NCBI RefSeq assembly: GCF_002288925.2 | Contig: NW_022098021.1 | Location: 31,963,484 to 32,027,483, forward strand | Source: Delphinapterus leucas | Lineage: Eukaryota > Chordata > Mammalia > Artiodactyla > Monodontidae | Length of the DNA stretch: 64,000 bases | Direction of reading: 5' to 3' | Shown here: positions 59,810-64,000 of the stretch, piece by piece | Numbering within the stretch: the stretch's first letter is position 1 | Layout of the letters: the number at the start of each line of letters is the position of its first letter | Translations under genes and position numbers: made by a program | The notes under the pieces: generated by a model | The model's input: only the letters and a program-made list of their open reading frames with translations | The model's database searches: none | Told to the model about the DNA's origin: nothing

Positions 59810-60165
59810 ACAAATTCATTTTTTGTAAAATTAGGAAAATACAAGAATGTTTCAAAAAGAAAATAAAAACTTCTCACAAATTTACTACCCAGACTCAACA
59901 TTTTGATGTATTTCTTTCCAGGTTTCCTTCTGCATGTACATAAAGACTTTATTTTTAAAATTTGGATTATATTTTTTATCCAGTTTAGCTTTCTTTTCTT
60001 TCCTAGGTAACTTCACTTTGTGGACATTTTCCCAAACTTATAAAGATTCATGAGAAAAGTTTTTTAATGGTTATATAGTATTTCATTGTACAAATGTATC
60101 CTAATTTATTTAACCATTTCCCTATGGTTAAGTATTCTGATTACTTATTACTAAATAACAACCTA
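59810..60165 (-). mobile_element. Old L1 (L1M/HAL1-like) 3' fragment
   Basis: Antisense: 'ttgatgtatttctttccagg', 'atggttatatagtatttcat' and 'ttatttaaccatttccctat' match the old L1 3' UTR and ORF2 end. Confidence 0.6.
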
Positions 60166-61089
60166 ATTAATACTTGAAAACATGTGTGTGCCAACAGAAT
60201 AAAAATTGACTAAAAATATGTATTATAGGGAAGTTACTAAAGAGTTAAAATATTATTTCTTATTTTTAAAAATCTGTTCTATTATCCTTCTCCTTGGAGA
60301 TACATCTGATTGTATAATTTTAGTACTTATACCTATTCTTTGATTTTCTTCTTTTCGCTCATAATTGAATATACAGTCAGCTTAATTATATGGGTCTAAT
60401 GATCCTGAATTGGTGACATGCTAAGTTTTCATTTTTATCTCAGCTATATATCTACAAATGTTTGAGAGATTTACTTCTGATTACTTGTATCAGCATTTTG
60501 CTTTTTCTGTTTTCCAATATATTTTTTGGAAATAGTGAGGACAATCCAATGTGATATTCAAACAATTATACAAACACTGCTATTAACACAAACCTGTCAT
60601 CACTATCAAAGCTGAAATGGTAGCTGGCATTTCATCTGTATATACCAGCAGCAGAAAGCAACTATAGCTCACCAGCCTAAGGAAAAAAAAAAAAATATTG
60701 GAAAAACATGAGGGCTTTCACAGGACCAAAGGGAAGTCAGGATGGAAACAGGAAGCAGGCAGCTCCACAGGGTCCCTGTGACAGGAAACACTAGAAGTTT
60801 GGCCCTGGCACTGCTGTGACTAGAATTAATAAAATCTTTTTTTCTTACATCGTCACACTCGAGGTTCAATTTTCCCAGAAGAAAGTGTCCAATTGGGCAA
60901 GTTGCCCTTGATAGTACTGGGGGTAAGAAGAAGGCTCTGGAGGGAGGAGCCTACAAGGATGTTTTGGGTTCTCTAGTGAGCAACCAGGCACATGGACTTA
61001 CCTTTACTTTGTTGTCACAAGATGAAGGAGAAGGAATTCCTCAGTGGGAATCAGGGTGCACTTAGGAAAAAGGGAAGTGAATTCTAGAC
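60166..61089. other. Unique DNA, no gene seen
   Basis: No recognised features. Confidence 0.45.
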
Positions 61090-61180
61090 TGCCAACTCCA
61101 TGGGGCAGGAATCTTTAGGTTTCTTATCCACTGATGCTACATATAGTAGGTGCTTAATAAATATTTGTTGAATCAAATAG
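61090..61180 (+). mobile_element. L2 3' tail
   Basis: 'tgccaactccatggggcagg' and 'ggtgcttaataaatatttgt' then 'tgaatcaa': the characteristic L2 end. Confidence 0.8.
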
Positions 61181-61192
61181 AACTGGGTAGGC

Positions 61193-61296
61193 AAAAAAAG
61201 AAGAAAAGAAAAGAAATGAGGGAGGAAGGAAGGAAGGGGGAGGGAGGGAGGAGAAAGAAAGAAAAAGGAAAGGAAAGGAAAGGAAATGAGAAAAAC
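61193..61296. repeat. Purine-rich (GAAA/GGAA)n low-complexity tract
   Basis: About 100 bp of nearly pure A/G, directly after an L2 tail. It includes GGAA, GGGA and GAAAG units. Confidence 0.88.
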
Positions 61297-61789
61297 TAAA
61301 CTTAATTCAGAGTGAATACTTCCTTAATAAAATAAAGAGCTAAGCTAGATGACACTTTTTCTTTTCAATACGAATAAGGAGTGACTTTAAAGCAACGTGA
61401 TTGATTTTCCTGGATGGCTTGCATATTGACTTTGAAGGCAATTTTCAAAGGGAAGCTCTAAAATGATCTTAAGCAATGGCAGTAATGTTGGTGTAATAGA
61501 GAGCTTCTCTATGGGGGCACTTTAAAGGACTCATTTAGATGTTTAAGTCCTGGTAGGTAGGCTTTTAAAAAATTCACTTGTGATTCCACATTGCACATTT
61601 TCTATAAACTAATTGGTTAAGGAAAGCAATATAAGGTAATAAGAAAACTAAGAGAGGAGCAGGAAGAATACTACTCTAAACATGGTAGGTTTAATAAGAT
61701 TTACAGATCCAATATAATTTGGGGACCTAAATGATTTCTTAAACACATTTGTAAGACCTGCTAAAAGCTATACTAATAGTTACCATATA
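61297..61789. other. Unique DNA, no gene seen
   Basis: Nothing recognisable. Confidence 0.45.
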
Positions 61790-62005
61790 TCTAATATTAA
61801 CTAGGTATAAGGTACTTATACATTAAATTACATCTATACATTAAATTATCTATAATACTCATAACATCCACCCAGCTAAATAGATACCGTTGCTCCAATT
61901 TTACAGGTAAGGAAACTGAGGGTCAGAAATTTGAATTGTCCAAGGTCTTGCAATAAAGAAAAACAAAGCTGTGATTTGAACCAGTCTGTTCAGTGCCCCA
62001 CCCTA
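61790..62005 (+). mobile_element. MIR SINE
   Basis: 'attttacaggtaaggaaact', 'gagggtcagaaatttgaatt', 'caaggtcttgcaataaag' and 'gctgtgatttgaaccagtct' follow MIR order. Confidence 0.82.
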
Positions 62006-63388
62006 AGTGTGACACTGAAAGCAACACTCTCCAAAAGCAACTGAGCAAATGAGGCAACATCCCCTGTTCTCCTTGAAGATATAAACTTATGAGCATATTT
62101 ACTCCCTACCTGCATCTCCAAAACGTTCTCACACAAACCATTTAATATATTTTCTAAATGATGCTAAAGTCAAGCAAGCATTTAATATTATCAAACCCAT
62201 CTTTCCATTTTTTTTCTTTTCAACCCAATTTATCTTTAAATTTATGTTTAGGTTTACAAATCTAATCATGTATTTAATATATAATACTAATTTTCAAAAT
62301 CAAAGTGCCTGAAACATTACCAAATAGATGGATAGTGATGAACTTTCTCTTCAATGAGAACTTCAGCATATGATTTGCATTTGCACCAAATTCTTATTTT
62401 ATGGAAAAAAAAGTCCTGTTTTCTATAATGACCAAGGAATAGGCCTAGAGATATCCCTTGTAAAGACTCCTTGATGCCAGAGCATATCAGCATGAAAAAG
62501 TAATAAAAGAGAGCTCACAGAGATCTAAAAAGTTTATGGAAAGAACAACTACTTCATAATGAGAGTTTCCAGATCACAAACTAGAAAGAAGAAATCCAAC
62601 TATAAATCTATATTCAGAGTACAGCAGAGGAAATAGGATATGAGATAATTTTTGCCTTAGTTTTTGAGCAGCACAGATCTTATGAACGGAGGTGGAAGCT
62701 ATTCAATAACATTTATTGCGAGCCTCGTTCAGTGCTTTCCATGGGTGGGCAGTCAATAAATCTTATCTGGAGATGATATTTATGCAATGATAATCAGTCT
62801 ACCTCAGCATAGCAATTTGGGGGGAGAATATTGTCTGTAGCAAGGTTAAGCCTTGTGAAGTAAAATGATAAAAGTAAGGGCAAAGACCAGATGTGGAAAG
62901 TATTCAAAAAAGAAATTAAGGTTTATGCAATATTTGCATAAGCATTGGCAACTACAATTTAGAAAAGTAAATGCATTTTCAGAAAAATTTGAAACACATT
63001 TTGGTAAATGTAGGGAAAGCATTAAAATTAGACATGATTCTCCGCCCCCACCCCAAACTTCACCAACCAACACATATTTATTTCCTCATTCAAACAACGA
63101 AGACACAGAAGAAATTTGACCTTTGTTTCAGGGCAGAGTGGGATCAGTCATATACAACGGAGCCCTTTTATCTTTGTTTCTTGACTCTATGTAGACTAAA
63201 TTAACAAGTTATAAACACGATCCCTAGAGTTTTGCCACACAAAATATCAAACTAAATAATTTCATACATTGACTTAATGGTATGGTTCACCTGTAAAAAA
63301 TAATTTAAACATAGAGTTTAAAATGGTTGATTTTAAGTTGAGAATCTTTATGTTCTTTGAATGAACTAAAATTCATTACCTCATTTCA
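62006..63388. other. Unique DNA, no gene seen
   Basis: No recognised repeats. Short overlapping frames at 62865-63204 have no family resemblance. Confidence 0.5.
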
Positions 63389-63413
63389 ACACACACACAC
63401 ACACACACACACG
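63389..63413. repeat. (AC)n microsatellite
   Basis: Twelve AC units. Confidence 0.92.
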
Positions 63414-64000
63414 CCCAAGAGCACTCTCAGTGGACACCCAGGTGCTAGTATATGAGCTGGTCTCGTGTTTAGAAAAAAAAAATCCCAAGCCATGCTGACA
63501 GTTAATGTAGAAAAAAATCTATACTTTTTCCTTATGAAAAATTTATTTTTACATAAGTTTGTATGGAATTTTAAAATAATAGAAATTTCAATTATTCTTT
63601 TTTTCTATCTAGTAAGAGAACTCTAGTTTGAGGAATGACTTATGGTGAGGAATAAAGTGAGGAGTAGAGAAGGAAAAAGCTGCTATGACAACGTTTCTCT
63701 AATTAGGTGGCACGTAGAGTTATTTCACTCCATTCACCATAAAGTTATACAACATGCATGTTTTAGAAGTTGTTAACGACTCAAAAATAATATGTAAGGT
63801 TAAAAATATAAATAATTGGAGCTGAATCTGTCACCTTAATAGTCTAATTTCTCATTTAATGTTTGTATGATTAGTAAGAAGGCAAGCTACATAGCAGACA
63901 GGACACTGTTACAAACCCAAAAAGGAAAAAGATAATTGACTGCAAATTTCAGGTTACCCAACCACTCAAATCATTTCTATGTTAGGGTCTAATTTTAGTT
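63414..64000. other. Unique AT-rich DNA to window end
   Basis: Nothing recognisable. Confidence 0.45.

Noticed and set aside
1..64000. Novel multi-gene system, operon, phage or defence island
   Set aside because: No co-oriented intact genes, ribosome-binding sites or prokaryotic signals. All long frames resolve to retrotransposons or chance.

Overview
This window is mammalian nuclear DNA, AT-rich and dominated by interspersed repeats. The most likely source is a whale or dolphin. At least six copies of a roughly 200-bp tRNA-Glu-like SINE share a promoter-like head (CTTCCCTGGTGGTGCAGTGG) and a body ending in GAGAGGCCCGCGTACC, the short CHR-type SINE typical of cetaceans. Longer or older CHR-type copies of the kind shared with other cetartiodactyls also occur (11.9 and 57.0 kb), as do LINE-1 copies with cetartiodactyl-type 3' ends. 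There is no sign of bacterial or viral gene organisation. The window looks intergenic or deep-intronic.

Layout. 0-2 kb: an MLT1-type LTR, then unique DNA. 2.0-3.5 kb: the 5' end of an old L1 split by a SINE. 3.5-9.7 kb: mostly unique DNA with one SINE. 9.7-16.6 kb: small old repeats (a tiny L1 tail, two SINEs, MIRs, two antisense L2 fragments, a MER20 and a deleted Tigger-type transposon). 17.0-22.5 kb: a long, decayed plus-strand L1. 23-26 kb: L2 fragments around a decayed vomeronasal type-2 receptor exon. 26.6-28.2 kb: a minus-strand SINE, a 10-N gap, purine and pyrimidine microsatellites and an exact 345-bp tandem duplication. 28.6-32.4 kb: a long plus-strand L2 interrupted by an L1 tail and an LTR-like or MER-type block. 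32.7-36.7 kb: a minus-strand L1 with both ends but a missing middle (L1-A). 37.6-43.9 kb: an old L1 (L1-C) that appears to have inserted with a 5' inversion and was later hit by a SINE and by a large, younger minus-strand L1 (L1-B). 44-48 kb: old L1, MER5, MIR and L2 fragments plus one candidate 90-bp coding exon. 48-55.9 kb: mostly unique. 55.9-58.1 kb: a layered nest of L2, L1 and two SINEs. 58-64 kb: unique DNA with scattered MIR, L2 and L1 remnants.

I see no complete protein-coding gene. The gene-like signals are the vomeronasal receptor remnant (24.9-25.3 kb, pseudogene) and the anonymous 90-bp in-frame segment between good splice sites (about 48.0 kb). The retrotransposon reading frames are all broken. 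I did not find a novel biological system. The most checkable items are the receptor relic, the candidate exon, the exact duplication beside the gap, the inverted L1, the lineage difference between the L1 copies, and the stacked insertion histories.
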